A stretch of DNA of 64,000 bases from Wolbachia endosymbiont of Oedothorax gibbosus. GTDB taxonomy: Bacteria; Pseudomonadota; Alphaproteobacteria; Rickettsiales; Anaplasmataceae. The stretch lies in contig NZ_OW370567.1 of NCBI RefSeq assembly GCF_936270435.1, forward strand, positions 682,001 through 746,000, in the 5' to 3' direction. Below the pieces are notes generated by a model. The model had not been told where the DNA came from. It worked only from the letters and a program-made list of their open reading frames with translations, and did no database searches. Both the position numbers and the translations under genes were made by a program. Shown here one piece after another: positions 37,857 to 47,040 of the stretch. The stretch's first letter is position 1, and every line of letters begins with the position of its first letter.

Positions 37857-38483
37857 TTAGTTTATGTAAATAGCAATAAGGGGGGCAGTAAAAATGAAGC
37901 TGTCCATACGGTCGAGCACTCCTCCATGGCCAGGTATCATACTTCCACTATCTTTAACACCGTAAGCTCTTTTAACAAGCGACTCAGTGAAATCGCCAAG
38001 CTGCGCTAGAATAGCAATTGCAAGGCCAATGATTGGAGAATAAAAAATTGAAAATAGACCAAAAAATATTGATCCAAAAATTGTGCACACTACTCCAGCT
38101 AAAATCGCACCAAGAAGTCCTGTCCAAGTTTTTCCAGGGCTAAGAATTGGGCAAATTTTGGCTCCACCAAAATTCTTGCCAAACAGGTAGGCAGTAATAT
38201 CAATTCCCCAAATGGTTAAGACGAACCATACTAATGCATATTTTCCCTGTGGTAGATTATATAAATATATTAATGAGGCGCTTGGTAGTGCAATCAATAA
38301 TAATGCAAAAACGTATAAAATTTTGTTTCCTTGGGTTAGATTATACCATTCAAAAGAAGATAAAACTGCTATCGAAAAAATCAATAGATAAAACGATAAA
38401 TCACTGAAATATGTAGCAAAGGAAAATATGAATAATATTACTATTGAGGACAACATTCTAATTATAAAATTATTATCTACCAT
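37857..38483 (-). CDS. cdsA: Phosphatidate cytidylyltransferase
   Basis: 208 residues, several membrane spans. Makes CDP-diacylglycerol for phospholipids. The C-terminal family signature is complete: SLVKRAYGVKDSGSMIPGHG followed by GVLDRMDS. Shorter at the N-terminus than the E. coli protein, as in other Rickettsiales. Its start overlaps the end of uppS by about 11 bp, so the pair is coupled. Confidence 0.92.
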   Translation of the reverse strand: MVDNNFIIRMLSSIVILFIFSFATYFSDLSFYLLIFSIAVLSSFEWYNLTQGNKILYVFALLLIALPSASLIYLYNLPQGKYALVWFVLTIWGIDITAYLFGKNFGGAKICPILSPGKTWTGLLGAILAGVVCTIFGSIFFGLFSIFYSPIIGLAIAILAQLGDFTESLVKRAYGVKDSGSMIPGHGGVLDRMDSFIFTAPLIAIYIN

Positions 38484-39168
38484 ATTTTTTCTCTCTTTTT
38501 GTATAATCTTCTAATGCTTTGCTCAAATCTTGACAAGAAAAATCAGGCCATAAAGTATCACAAAAATACAATTCAGCATAAGCTGCTTGCCATAATAAAA
38601 AGTTGCTTAACCTTTTTTCGCCGCCAGTGCGAATTAATAAATCCAATTTTGGCAAATCTTTAGTATATAGAAATTTTTCAAATTCGTCTTCTGATACACA
38701 ATCAATATTTTCTTTTATAATATTGCTTATAGCTTGTGTAATTTCTTGTTTTGCTCCGTAACTAACTGCAATAGTGAGTAATAAACCATCGTTCTTACAT
38801 GTCATTTCTTCTGCTTTTTTAATTTGATCCAATATTTTACTGGGTAATAGACTTAAATTGCCAATAAAATTCAACTTAATGTTACAGTTGCAAATGAAAT
38901 TGACTTTATCTTCATTAGTTAAAACGGAGTAAAATAAATCAAATAGACAGTCAGTTTCGTTTTTGGGTCTAAGCCAATTCTCCATAGAGAATGCATACAA
39001 AGTTAAGTAGGGTATGGTTAGGTCCGTACAATACTTGGCAATATCGTATGCAACTTCACTGCCCTTTTTATAACCATCAATTTTTACCCTTCCTTGATTG
39101 TTCGCCCATCTACCATTACCATCCATAATAATTGCTAAATGTTTCGGTAAAGATTCTTGATTCAACAT
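38473..39168 (-). CDS. uppS: Undecaprenyl diphosphate synthase
   Basis: 231 residues. A cis-prenyltransferase making the undecaprenyl carrier. The signature HLAIIMDGNGRWANNQG holds the catalytic Asp; LTLYAFSMENWLRPKNE and LLIRTGGEKRLSNFLLWQ are the other substrate motifs. Consistent with residual lipid II synthesis in Wolbachia. Followed directly by cdsA. Separated from frr by a repeat-filled 425-bp gap, so the usual frr-uppS link has been interrupted. Confidence 0.95.
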   Translation of the reverse strand: MLNQESLPKHLAIIMDGNGRWANNQGRVKIDGYKKGSEVAYDIAKYCTDLTIPYLTLYAFSMENWLRPKNETDCLFDLFYSVLTNEDKVNFICNCNIKLNFIGNLSLLPSKILDQIKKAEEMTCKNDGLLLTIAVSYGAKQEITQAISNIIKENIDCVSEDEFEKFLYTKDLPKLDLLIRTGGEKRLSNFLLWQAAYAELYFCDTLWPDFSCQDLSKALEDYTKREKKYGR

Positions 39169-39203
39169 TTAAAGTTCACCTGATGTCATAAAAGTAACTG
39201 ACG

Positions 39204-39520
39204 CACAGCTATACGAACATTGTGCTACCAGGAGGGTGTCATTCCAGTGCCTCGACACTGGAATCCAGAAATTTGATTGCAAGTGAGCACACTGAGCTGA
39301 TAAGCATAAAAATAGCTGTCTTATGCTAAAACAAACGTCTTTGACGAGATTGTATGAAAAGCTGGATCCCAGTGTCAAGCACTGGGATGACAAGAGAGAG
39401 TACTGGGATGACAAGAGGGGGTATTGGGATGACAAGAGAGAGTACTGGGATGACACCTTTGTGTTTGAGGCAAAAACTGCTAACACACTGCCTCCGCGGA
39501 CAAATGTTCATACAGTTGTG
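39204..39520. repeat. MITE-like element with terminal inverted repeats, copy 2
   Basis: Left end CACAGCTATACGAACATTG (39204) and right end AAATGTTCATACAGTTGTG (to 39520) are inverted copies (16 of 19). Inside are CATTCCAGTG/CACTGGAATC palindromes and a 21-bp direct repeat present three times (GGGATGACAAGAG..., 39386-39455). The CTTTGTGTTTGAGGCAAAA marker is shared with the copy at 24396. No gene is supported in this 425-bp spacer. Confidence 0.7.
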
Positions 39521-39593
39521 TGCCTGCTACCTCCATGGCACCCTTGCATGTAATTTTTTCTTTTTCACTACTGAAGGTTTCTTTCATATTAGC

Positions 39594-40151
39594 TTAGTGA
39601 TGCAATATGTCCTTTTCTTTGATGGACAATTCACCATCAATCTTTTTTATATTATCATCAGTAATATTTTGTATTTCCTTCTTAGCGCCGTGAAAATCAT
39701 CTTCTGAGATCTCCTTATTTTCCTTCATTTTCTCTATTTCTTCCATAATATCTCTACGTATATTTCTAATGGCAATCCGTGCATTTTCAGCAAACTGATG
39801 CAATAATTTCACTAATTTTTCACGGGTTTCTTGTGTTAAGTCTGGAAGAGCTATACGTATGGTGCTACCCTCAACAACAGGATTTAAATTCAGATTAGCA
39901 TTTGATATAGCATTTTTTACTTCACCTACAACACCGATATCCCAAACTTTAATTGATAGGGTTTTGTTATCTATAACCGAAACGCCTGCAACTTGATTTA
40001 ACTTTTGATGCCCACCATAGATGTTTACAACTATACCATCAAACAAAGATGCACTAGCTCTACCAGTGCGTACACCCTTAATATCATCATGAAAAGACTG
40101 AATAGTTTTTAGCATTCTTTCTTTTGTTTTAGCTTTTATTTCATTTAACAT
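39594..40151 (-). CDS. frr: Ribosome recycling factor
   Basis: 185 residues, family length. Splits post-termination ribosomes together with EF-G. Typical sequence: IQSFHDDIKGVRTGRASASLFDGI, NPVVEGSTIRIALPDLTQETR and AIRNIRRDIMEEIEKM. Seven bases after pyrH, in the rpsB-tsf-pyrH-frr run. Confidence 0.96.
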   Translation of the reverse strand: MLNEIKAKTKERMLKTIQSFHDDIKGVRTGRASASLFDGIVVNIYGGHQKLNQVAGVSVIDNKTLSIKVWDIGVVGEVKNAISNANLNLNPVVEGSTIRIALPDLTQETREKLVKLLHQFAENARIAIRNIRRDIMEEIEKMKENKEISEDDFHGAKKEIQNITDDNIKKIDGELSIKEKDILHH

Positions 40152-40158
40152 AAATTAC

Positions 40159-40893
40159 CTACTGTTTACAATCTGAAACTATAGTATAAGTACCTTGACC
40201 CTTAATAATATTGACTATTCTTTCCTCCTTCAAAGAAAAAACTATAATTGGAATAGAATTCTCACGAGCAAGTGAAATTGCTGATGCATCCATAACTTTT
40301 AAATCACGAGTCAACAAATCCGTGTAAGAAAGCCTATCATACATTACAGCATCCTCATTTTTTTTCGGATCAGCGGAGTATACACCATTTACTTGCGTAC
40401 CCTTTAGAATAACATCACAACTCATTTCAACAGCACGTAAAGCTGCAGCTGTATCTGTAGTAAAAAATGGGTTGCCTGTGCCTGCTGCAAAAACTACCAC
40501 TCTGCCTTTTTCTAAATGACGAATAGCTTTCCTTCTTATGTAAGGTTCACATACAGTGGCCATGGGTATTGCAGATAATACCCTAGAAGCTACTAAATTT
40601 TTTTCTAAAAAATTTTGTAAAATTAAAGCATTGATTATAGTTGCAAGCATTCCAATATAATCACTGCTTGCTCTTTCACAGCCACTTAAAGATGCAGATG
40701 TGCCACGAAAGATATTCCCACCACCAACAACAATACAAACCTGAACTCCAAGATTACAAACTTCAACTATGCCTTTAGATAACTCACCTATAGTCTCCAT
40801 ATCGTGGCCAAATTGCTTTGATCCCATCAAAGCTTCACCAGAGATCTTCAATAACACTCTAGAGTATTTTACTTTATCTGCTAAGGAAGACAT
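40159..40893 (-). CDS. pyrH: UMP kinase
   Basis: 244 residues from the Met at 40893 ([20 protein letters not shown]). A longer frame from 40956 would add an unusual N-terminus that overlaps tsf, whereas 40893 lies 10 bp after the tsf stop. The amino-acid-kinase fold shows [23 protein letters not shown], and [16 protein letters not shown]. Phosphorylates UMP to UDP, feeding pyrG. Intact. Confidence 0.94.
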   Translation of the reverse strand: MSSLADKVKYSRVLLKISGEALMGSKQFGHDMETIGELSKGIVEVCNLGVQVCIVVGGGNIFRGTSASLSGCERASSDYIGMLATIINALILQNFLEKNLVASRVLSAIPMATVCEPYIRRKAIRHLEKGRVVVFAAGTGNPFFTTDTAAALRAVEMSCDVILKGTQVNGVYSADPKKNEDAVMYDRLSYTDLLTRDLKVMDASAISLARENSIPIIVFSLKEERIVNIIKGQGTYTIVSDCKQ

Positions 40894-40903
40894 TTCTTGC
40901 CAT

Positions 40904-41764
40904 TTAGTTTGCACTGCCCAAAACAAGTAACTTGTAATCAGATAATCTAACAGCACTCAACTCGCTTGATTTTATAAAGTCAGAAACCTTTATTTTATCA
41001 TCTTTTATGAACTTTTGTTCTAGTAAAACAACTTCTTCACAGTACTTAGCCATTCGTCCATCTACTATTTTTTTTGCTACTTCTTCAGGTTTATTTAAGC
41101 TCCTTACTTGCTCTTCAATTATAGAACGTTCATTTTTCAACTTCATTTGATCTAAATCATCTATAGACAAAGCTTCAGGCTTCATGGCAACTACATGCAT
41201 AGCTATTTGTTTTCCAATCTCTTGTAACTTCGTCTTATCACCAGATGATTGCAATGCAATTAAAGCGCCAATTTTACCTAAGCCACACACATCACCATGT
41301 ACGTAGCCAGCAATAATTCCATCCTTAGCTTCTAGGTAACAAAGCTTACTTAACTCTAGCTTCTCACCAAGAACTGATGTACCATCCATTATAGCTTCCT
41401 GCACTGTGCCAATGCTTTCATACTTGGCATTTTTTAACTCATCAACGCTAGTACAGTGTTCTTGATGAGCAATTGATGCTAAATTTGAAACTAACTCTAT
41501 AAATTTCTCATTCCTTGCAACAAAATCTGTTTCGCAATTGAGTTCAACCAATACACCATAATTTTCAGTCAAACACATAGCAACGAGCCCATCTGAAGCT
41601 ACTCTATCAGATTTTTTATCAGCTTTAGCAAGACCTATTGTACGTAACTTATCAACGGCTTTCTTGATGTCACCATCACATTCTTCTAATGCTTTTTTAC
41701 AGTCACTTAAGCCAAGCCCTGTTCTATCACGTAATTCTCTTATACTATCTGGATTCATCTTCAT
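40904..41764 (-). CDS. tsf: Elongation factor Ts
   Basis: 286 residues. Nucleotide exchange factor for EF-Tu. The N-terminal UBA-like region ([21 protein letters not shown]) and the core ([19 protein letters not shown]) are diagnostic. Start at 41764 or Met3 (41758). The first 20 bases overlap the end of rpsB, giving tight coupling. Confidence 0.96.
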   Translation of the reverse strand: MKMNPDSIRELRDRTGLGLSDCKKALEECDGDIKKAVDKLRTIGLAKADKKSDRVASDGLVAMCLTENYGVLVELNCETDFVARNEKFIELVSNLASIAHQEHCTSVDELKNAKYESIGTVQEAIMDGTSVLGEKLELSKLCYLEAKDGIIAGYVHGDVCGLGKIGALIALQSSGDKTKLQEIGKQIAMHVVAMKPEALSIDDLDQMKLKNERSIIEEQVRSLNKPEEVAKKIVDGRMAKYCEEVVLLEQKFIKDDKIKVSDFIKSSELSAVRLSDYKLLVLGSAN

Positions 41765-42593
41765 TTGTTACTACCTCCCTTTCTTCTTCTTTGTAAACTT
41801 TACTACGTCTCCTTTTAGTTTGCACAATACCATCTTCTTTTTCTTGAATAAACTCATCACCTTTTATATTATCAATCTTAACTCCAGATCTTGCTAGACT
41901 AGACTCTATTCCAGCTAATATAGAGTCGGTAGCTAATTTACAATAGAGCTCTATTGATTTTCTTGAGTCATCATTTCCAGGTATTAGATAAGTAATATCA
42001 TCTGGATCAGAATTAGTATCAAGTATTGCAACTATTGGAATTCCTAACTTTTTAGCCTCCTTAACCGCTATATGCTCTTTATTAGTATCAATGATGAATA
42101 AGATATCAGGAATTGCTCCCATTTCTCTAATACCGCCTAACACCTTATCAAGCTTTTGCTTTTTCTTTTCAATATTTCCCAATTCTTTCTTTGTTAAAAT
42201 GCTATCCTCGTCATCTAATATTTTCTCATATTGCATCAAGGTTTTTATCGAAGAAGAAACAGTGCCCCAATTAGTAAGCATACCACCAAGCCATCGATGA
42301 TTTACATAATATTGACCACAACGAATCGCTTCACTTGCAATAATATCAAAAGCTTGAAACTTTGTACCAACAAATAGAATGCGACCACCTTGAGATGCAA
42401 CATCATATAAAGCCTTCATGGCCACCTGTAGCAATGGTAGTGTTTTCCGCAAGTCAATTATATGTATACGATTTTCTTGATGCACTCCATATATGTATGG
42501 AGCCATTTTTGCGTTCCAGCGACTAATTTTGTGACCAAAATGTACACCAGATTCGGCTAAATCACGCACAGTAACTTCAGGCAAATTTGTCAT
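41745..42593 (-). CDS. rpsB: 30S ribosomal protein S2
   Basis: 282 residues, about 40 longer than E. coli S2. Core sequences: [34 protein letters not shown] and [20 protein letters not shown]. The extra C-terminal tail is highly charged ([19 protein letters not shown] region) and is the part overlapping tsf. First gene of rpsB-tsf-pyrH-frr. The 180-bp leader upstream has no recognisable S2 regulatory fold. Confidence 0.96.
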   Translation of the reverse strand: MTNLPEVTVRDLAESGVHFGHKISRWNAKMAPYIYGVHQENRIHIIDLRKTLPLLQVAMKALYDVASQGGRILFVGTKFQAFDIIASEAIRCGQYYVNHRWLGGMLTNWGTVSSSIKTLMQYEKILDDEDSILTKKELGNIEKKKQKLDKVLGGIREMGAIPDILFIIDTNKEHIAVKEAKKLGIPIVAILDTNSDPDDITYLIPGNDDSRKSIELYCKLATDSILAGIESSLARSGVKIDNIKGDEFIQEKEDGIVQTKRRRSKVYKEEEREVVTNEDESR

Positions 42594-42719
42594 ATATCAT
42601 TCCTCCAAATAGTTTATCTTCCATGGCATAACCCTAACGGGACTACTTGTATAAGCCATGTGTAAAATTAAATTATTTACATAGTAATAGAAAAGACAGC
42701 AAAGTGCAAACAAAAAATA

Positions 42720-42748
42720 TTGACAAAGGGCGGTATGTTTATTAGCTT
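42720..42748 (+). promoter_or_regulatory. Probable promoter of tRNA-Asp
   Basis: A perfect TTGACA at 42720-42725, a 17-bp spacer and TAGCTT (weak -10) end 29 bp before the tRNA. The -35 and position are good; the -10 is poor. Confidence 0.45.
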
Positions 42749-42777
42749 TAAAGCTGAAAACGCTAAAAAGAAATTAG

Positions 42778-42854
42778 GGGGGTGTAGCTCAGTTGGTTAG
42801 AGCGCATGCCTGTCACGCATGAGGTCGTGAGTTCAAGTCTCATCACTCCCGCCA
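42778..42854 (+). tRNA. tRNA-Asp (GTC)
   Basis: 77 nt including encoded CCA. Acceptor GGGGGTG/CACTCCC with one G-U pair, D arm AGCTCAGTTGGTTAGAGC, anticodon loop CCTGTCACG with GTC, T arm GTGAGTTCAAGTCTCAT, discriminator G. Lies between divergent rpsB and yajC. Confidence 0.96.
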
Positions 42855-42991
42855 TATTAGTTTTAGCATGACCTAAAATCCGCAATATTCTTGCCGGTAT
42901 TTAGAAACGCTTTCACCAAACTTGACATGGTATGGTATTGTAATTAATACTTAAATAGGTTTATTTTTATCATTAATAATTAGGATTAAAT

Positions 42992-43435
42992 ATGTTCATT
43001 TCTGAAGTTTTTGCAGCAGATGCAATTAGCAATGCATCAAGTATCGGCGCATCTTTTGCTAGTTTTATTCCATTGATTTTAATATTTGTGGTATTTTATT
43101 TTCTCATTATTCGCCCAAACCATAAAAAACTAAAAGAACATAGAAAGATGATAGATCAAATAAAACGTGGTGATACAGTCATTACTTCTGGTGGAATAAT
43201 AGGTGAAGTTAATAAAGTTGATGAAGTAAATGCACAATTTATAATAGAAATAGCACCAAAAGTTGAGATAAAAGTCCTAAGGTCCGCTATATCTGAAGTT
43301 TTAAACAAAGAAGCTCAGAAAGTAGCAGCTAAACCAATTGAAAAAGGCAAAATTGAAAAGAATGATAAAAAGAATAAAAATCAACCAGAGGAAAGTAAAA
43401 AGGGAAAAGATGATAAAGGCAAAAATGCTGCATAA
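42992..43435 (+). CDS. yajC: Preprotein translocase accessory protein YajC
   Basis: 147 residues. One membrane segment (about 25-45, SFIPLILIFVVFYFLIIRPN) with the family's IIRPNHKKLKEHRKM motif, then the DTVITSGGIIGEVNKV domain. YajC associates with SecDF-SecYEG. The last 40 residues are an unusually lysine-rich tail (EKGKIEKNDKKNKNQ), longer than in E. coli YajC. glmS follows 24 bp later. Confidence 0.9.
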   Translation: MFISEVFAADAISNASSIGASFASFIPLILIFVVFYFLIIRPNHKKLKEHRKMIDQIKRGDTVITSGGIIGEVNKVDEVNAQFIIEIAPKVEIKVLRSAISEVLNKEAQKVAAKPIEKGKIEKNDKKNKNQPEESKKGKDDKGKNAA

Positions 43436-43459
43436 CTTAAGAAGAAGGTTCACTTAATT

Positions 43460-45271
43460 GTGTGTGGAATATTTGGTGTAGTAAGTAACGGTGATTCAGT
43501 AATACCAACCTTGTTAACCGGGTTGCAAAAATTGGAATATAGGGGATATGATTCCTCAGGTATAGCAATCATAAATAACGAAGGCGAGATAGAAGTCAAA
43601 AAATCAGAAGGTAAAGTTCAAAGGTTGTATAAAGTTGTTGATGAAAGCAAGATGTCTCACAGTACAGTTGGTATAGCACATACTCGCTGGGCTACACACG
43701 GAGTTCCAGGCCTTAAAAATGCTCACCCCATTCGTACAAATAATGTTGTTGTTGCTCATAACGGCATAATTGAGAATTACAATCTGCTAAAAAAGGGTCT
43801 AGAAGAAAGGGGAATGTCATTCCATACTGACACTGACACAGAGATCATACCAAATATGCTAACCTTATATCTTGATGAAGGATTGTCGCCAGTTGATTCT
43901 CTATTTAAGTGTTTAAACAACTTACATGGCTCATTTGCCTTGGTCTTATTATTTGCAGAATATCCAGATGCCTTATTTGTTGCGAAGAGAAATTTGCCTT
44001 TAGCAATAGGCTATAACTGTAACACAGTGTTTGCTGCATCTGACTCTAATGCTTTAAGTGCATTTGTGGAAAGAATATCGCATTTGGAAGATGATGACAT
44101 TGCAGTAATAAAATCTAGTGGAGTTAGTATATACAACAATGGTACACAAGTTAAACGCAGTATAGAAAATAGTAGTCCAAGTAATTTTCTAATTAGCAAA
44201 AATGGTTACCCTAGCTTCATGTTAAAAGAGATTTTTGAGCAACCGCATGCATTAAACGAAACAATAAATCAATTTTACAAGCAATATAAAGAGGTCAACA
44301 AAAAATTGTTTTCTGAGCTGAGTTACATTACTATAGTTGGATGCGGGTCATCTTATTTTGCTGGGCTAATAGCAAAGTATTGGCTGGAAAGTGTTGCTCA
44401 AGTTCGAGTATATCTAGAAATCTCATCAGAATTTAGATATAGCAACATTAAGTTGGAAAAAGGCAGTATTGGGTTATTCATCTCTCAATCTGGCGAAACT
44501 GCAGATACCATAGAAGCGCTGCGTTATGCGAAATCACATAAGCAAACAATCATTAGTATAACTAACACATTTAACAGCAGCATTGAAAAGATCTCAGATA
44601 TTGTGTTACATACTCTTGCTGGGCAAGAAATTGGTGTTGCTTCAACAAAAACCTTTTCTGCGCAACTTGCAACTTTAGCATGCTTTGCCGTGGAGCTTGG
44701 AAAAATAAAAGGTATACTGGGTGGAGAGAGAATAAAGCAGCTAAGCAGTGCTATCAATTCTATTCCTGAGTATGTTGAGCACGTTTTGAATATGATGAAA
44801 ATACAACATATATCGGGCAGTATATTAGAACACAATAACGTTATTTTAATCGGCAGAGGAAGTTCATACGGAGTTGCAATGGAAGGCGCATTAAAAATAA
44901 AAGAACTTTCATACATTAACACAATTGGTATTGCAGCGGGGGAAATGAAGCACGGGTCTATCGCTTTGATAGACCATACTGTGCTTGTTATAGCAATTAT
45001 CCCTTATGATGATTTATTCTTTAAAACGCTATCTAATATACAAGAGATTATTGCAAGAAAAGGCAAAGTAATTGCCTTCAGTGATAAGCAAGGAGCACCG
45101 TTCCTCAGGGGAATTTGCGCAGATGTGGTGCAACTTCCAGACACTGATAATTTTATCTCTCCAATCATCTACAGTGTTGCTATGCAATTCCTTGCTTACT
45201 ATACTGCAGCAAAAAAAGGGTTAGATGCTGATTGTCCAAGAAATTTAGCTAAGTCTGTCACGGTTGAGTAG
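43460..45271 (+). CDS. glmS: Glucosamine-6-phosphate synthase (isomerizing)
   Basis: 603 residues starting at GTG 43460, because Cys2 (MCGIFGVV) must become the N-terminal nucleophile. The N-terminal glutaminase has RGYDSSGIAI and the catalytic surroundings TRWATHGVP and AHNGIIENY. Two SIS domains follow: VGCGSSYFAGLIAKYW with SQSGETADTIEALRYA, and LIGRGSSYGVAMEGALKIKE. Ends with the catalytic tail PRNLAKSVTVE. Makes GlcN6P for UDP-GlcNAc and peptidoglycan. Confidence 0.96.
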   Translation: MCGIFGVVSNGDSVIPTLLTGLQKLEYRGYDSSGIAIINNEGEIEVKKSEGKVQRLYKVVDESKMSHSTVGIAHTRWATHGVPGLKNAHPIRTNNVVVAHNGIIENYNLLKKGLEERGMSFHTDTDTEIIPNMLTLYLDEGLSPVDSLFKCLNNLHGSFALVLLFAEYPDALFVAKRNLPLAIGYNCNTVFAASDSNALSAFVERISHLEDDDIAVIKSSGVSIYNNGTQVKRSIENSSPSNFLISKNGYPSFMLKEIFEQPHALNETINQFYKQYKEVNKKLFSELSYITIVGCGSSYFAGLIAKYWLESVAQVRVYLEISSEFRYSNIKLEKGSIGLFISQSGETADTIEALRYAKSHKQTIISITNTFNSSIEKISDIVLHTLAGQEIGVASTKTFSAQLATLACFAVELGKIKGILGGERIKQLSSAINSIPEYVEHVLNMMKIQHISGSILEHNNVILIGRGSSYGVAMEGALKIKELSYINTIGIAAGEMKHGSIALIDHTVLVIAIIPYDDLFFKTLSNIQEIIARKGKVIAFSDKQGAPFLRGICADVVQLPDTDNFISPIIYSVAMQFLAYYTAAKKGLDADCPRNLAKSVTVE

Positions 45272-45550
45272 TCCATTTAAAGTTAAAGCTAAATTTCTAA
45301 TTAAGCACTTTAATTATCAACTATAAGTCACTAAATTTCTTGCATAATAGTTATTTACATAAAAAATCAGCAGCTCACTCTTTTTTTTCATTCCAGCGCG
45401 TGACGTTGGACTCTTTTGCTGTGCATTCCTTTCTTAAGAAAGCAAATGCAATTTTTTGCAGGTTTCACACATGATAAAAATTAGCAGTTTTATTTTTAGC
45501 CAAATTAATTGAATCAAGCTACAAAATCTGCTAAAGTTAACTTTGTGAAA

Positions 45551-45628
45551 GCACCCTTAGCTCAGTTGGATTAGAGCATTTGACTACGGATCAAAAGGTC
45601 GGGCGTTCAAGTCGCTCAGGGTGCACCA
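45551..45628 (+). tRNA. tRNA-Arg (ACG)
   Basis: Acceptor GCACCCT/AGGGTGC, D arm AGCTCAGTTGGATTAGAGC, anticodon loop GACTACGGATC with ACG, T arm GGCGTTCAAGTCGCT, discriminator A and encoded CCA. The A34 is the substrate of the TadA encoded at 15747. The 280-bp gap upstream, after glmS, contains only a CATTCCAGCGCGTGACG palindrome fragment near 45390. Confidence 0.95.
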
Positions 45629-45710
45629 CATTTTATAGGAAACAGAAGTCACACTTGAAATTAATATATGCAATACCTATCTTTAAAGGTTAAACACTAA
45701 ACTATTATAT

Positions 45711-46832
45711 ATGAGCAAAAAAGACTACTATGATCTGCTGGAAGTAGGAAGAAATGCCAGTATTGATGAGATAAAAAAAGCGTATAAAAAATTAGCATTA
45801 AAATATCATCCTGATAGAAATCCTGGCAATAAAGAAGCAGAGGAAAAATTTAAAGAAGTAACAGCTGCATATGAAGTTCTGTCTGACTCTGAGAAAAGGG
45901 CAGGCTATGACCGTTATGGCCACGAAGGTGCTTCTGGTGGGTTTCAAGGCTTCAGTTCTGCAGGAGATTTTAGCGACATATTCAATGACTTCTTTGGTGG
46001 AGGATTCGGTGGTGGTGCAAGTAGATCAAGAGCAAAGAGGAGCACAACAACAGGAGTGTCTGGAGCAGACCTACGTTATGATCTTGAAATTACTTTGGAA
46101 GATGCATTTAAAGGAATACAAGCGCCTATACATTATGTGACAAATGTAAAATGTGATACATGCCAAGGCACAGGTGGCGAAGGAGCAATTAAACCAGTTC
46201 AGTGCCACACATGCCAAGGAAGTGGTAGGATTAGAACTCAGCAAGGCTTTTTTACCATCGAAAGAACGTGTACTACATGCTATGGAGAAGGAGAAATAAT
46301 ACAAAATAAATGTAAAAAATGCGGTGGAAGTGGACGTAGAAGAGGTGAAGTAAATATATCCGTTTCAATTCCAAAAGGCATAGAAGAAGGAGCTAAGGTA
46401 AGGATAAGTGATAAAGGAGAAGCTGGAGCAAGAGGTGGAAAAAGTGGAGATTTATACGTATACGTGAAAATAGCTCCCCATAAAATCTTTACTCGAAATA
46501 AGGCAGATTTACACTGTAAAATACCTATAAGAATGACACTAGCTGTGCTTGGTGGTGAAATTGATGTCCAGTCAATTGATGGAGCTAAAACAAAAGTAAA
46601 GGTTCCAGAGAGCACTCAAACTGGTACCAAACTACGTTATAGGGAAAAGGGTATGCCATATATGAACTCACATGTTCGTGGTGATTTATATGTACAGGTA
46701 ATAGTTGAGACTTTAAATCCAAAAAATTTAACTAAAAAGCAAATTGAACTATTAAAAGCACTTGAAGAAGAGGAAAATGCAAGTATACAACAGCAATCTG
46801 AAGGGTTTTTTAGTAAAGTAAAAAAAAAATAA
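45711..46832 (+). CDS. dnaJ: Chaperone DnaJ
   Basis: 373 residues, canonical type I. J domain with HPD at 33-35 ([10 protein letters not shown]), Gly/Phe-rich linker ([15 protein letters not shown]), four CxxCxGxG zinc repeats ([32 protein letters not shown]), then the substrate-binding C-terminal domains. Stimulates DnaK and presents unfolded clients. Intact; monocistronic. Confidence 0.97.
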   Translation: MSKKDYYDLLEVGRNASIDEIKKAYKKLALKYHPDRNPGNKEAEEKFKEVTAAYEVLSDSEKRAGYDRYGHEGASGGFQGFSSAGDFSDIFNDFFGGGFGGGASRSRAKRSTTTGVSGADLRYDLEITLEDAFKGIQAPIHYVTNVKCDTCQGTGGEGAIKPVQCHTCQGSGRIRTQQGFFTIERTCTTCYGEGEIIQNKCKKCGGSGRRRGEVNISVSIPKGIEEGAKVRISDKGEAGARGGKSGDLYVYVKIAPHKIFTRNKADLHCKIPIRMTLAVLGGEIDVQSIDGAKTKVKVPESTQTGTKLRYREKGMPYMNSHVRGDLYVQVIVETLNPKNLTKKQIELLKALEEEENASIQQQSEGFFSKVKKK

Positions 46833-47040
46833 GAAATCTGCTAAATGACATGAAGGGGTAACTATTTACGGGTTTTCACTTAACCCTGCAATTCTTTGAT
46901 CTTATTAATGGAAAACTTAACAATAGTGTTATTATTAGCCAACAGAAACTTCTCAGTTCCTTAAAATTATGTAAAAGCAATAAATTTCTTTATTTAAGAC
47001 CGAAGTTTTGCTATTCTCAGATTTTAATAATTTAAATTTA

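Noticed and set aside
39386..39455. Three 21-bp direct repeats (GGGATGACAAGAG...) resembling repeat-spacer units
   Set aside because: The repeats are head-to-tail without spacers and lie inside a MITE-like unit; no cas genes are nearby.
40894..40956. Longer N-terminus of UMP kinase
   Set aside because: The added residues overlap the tsf coding end and do not resemble the family; the start at 40893 gives the normal length and spacing.
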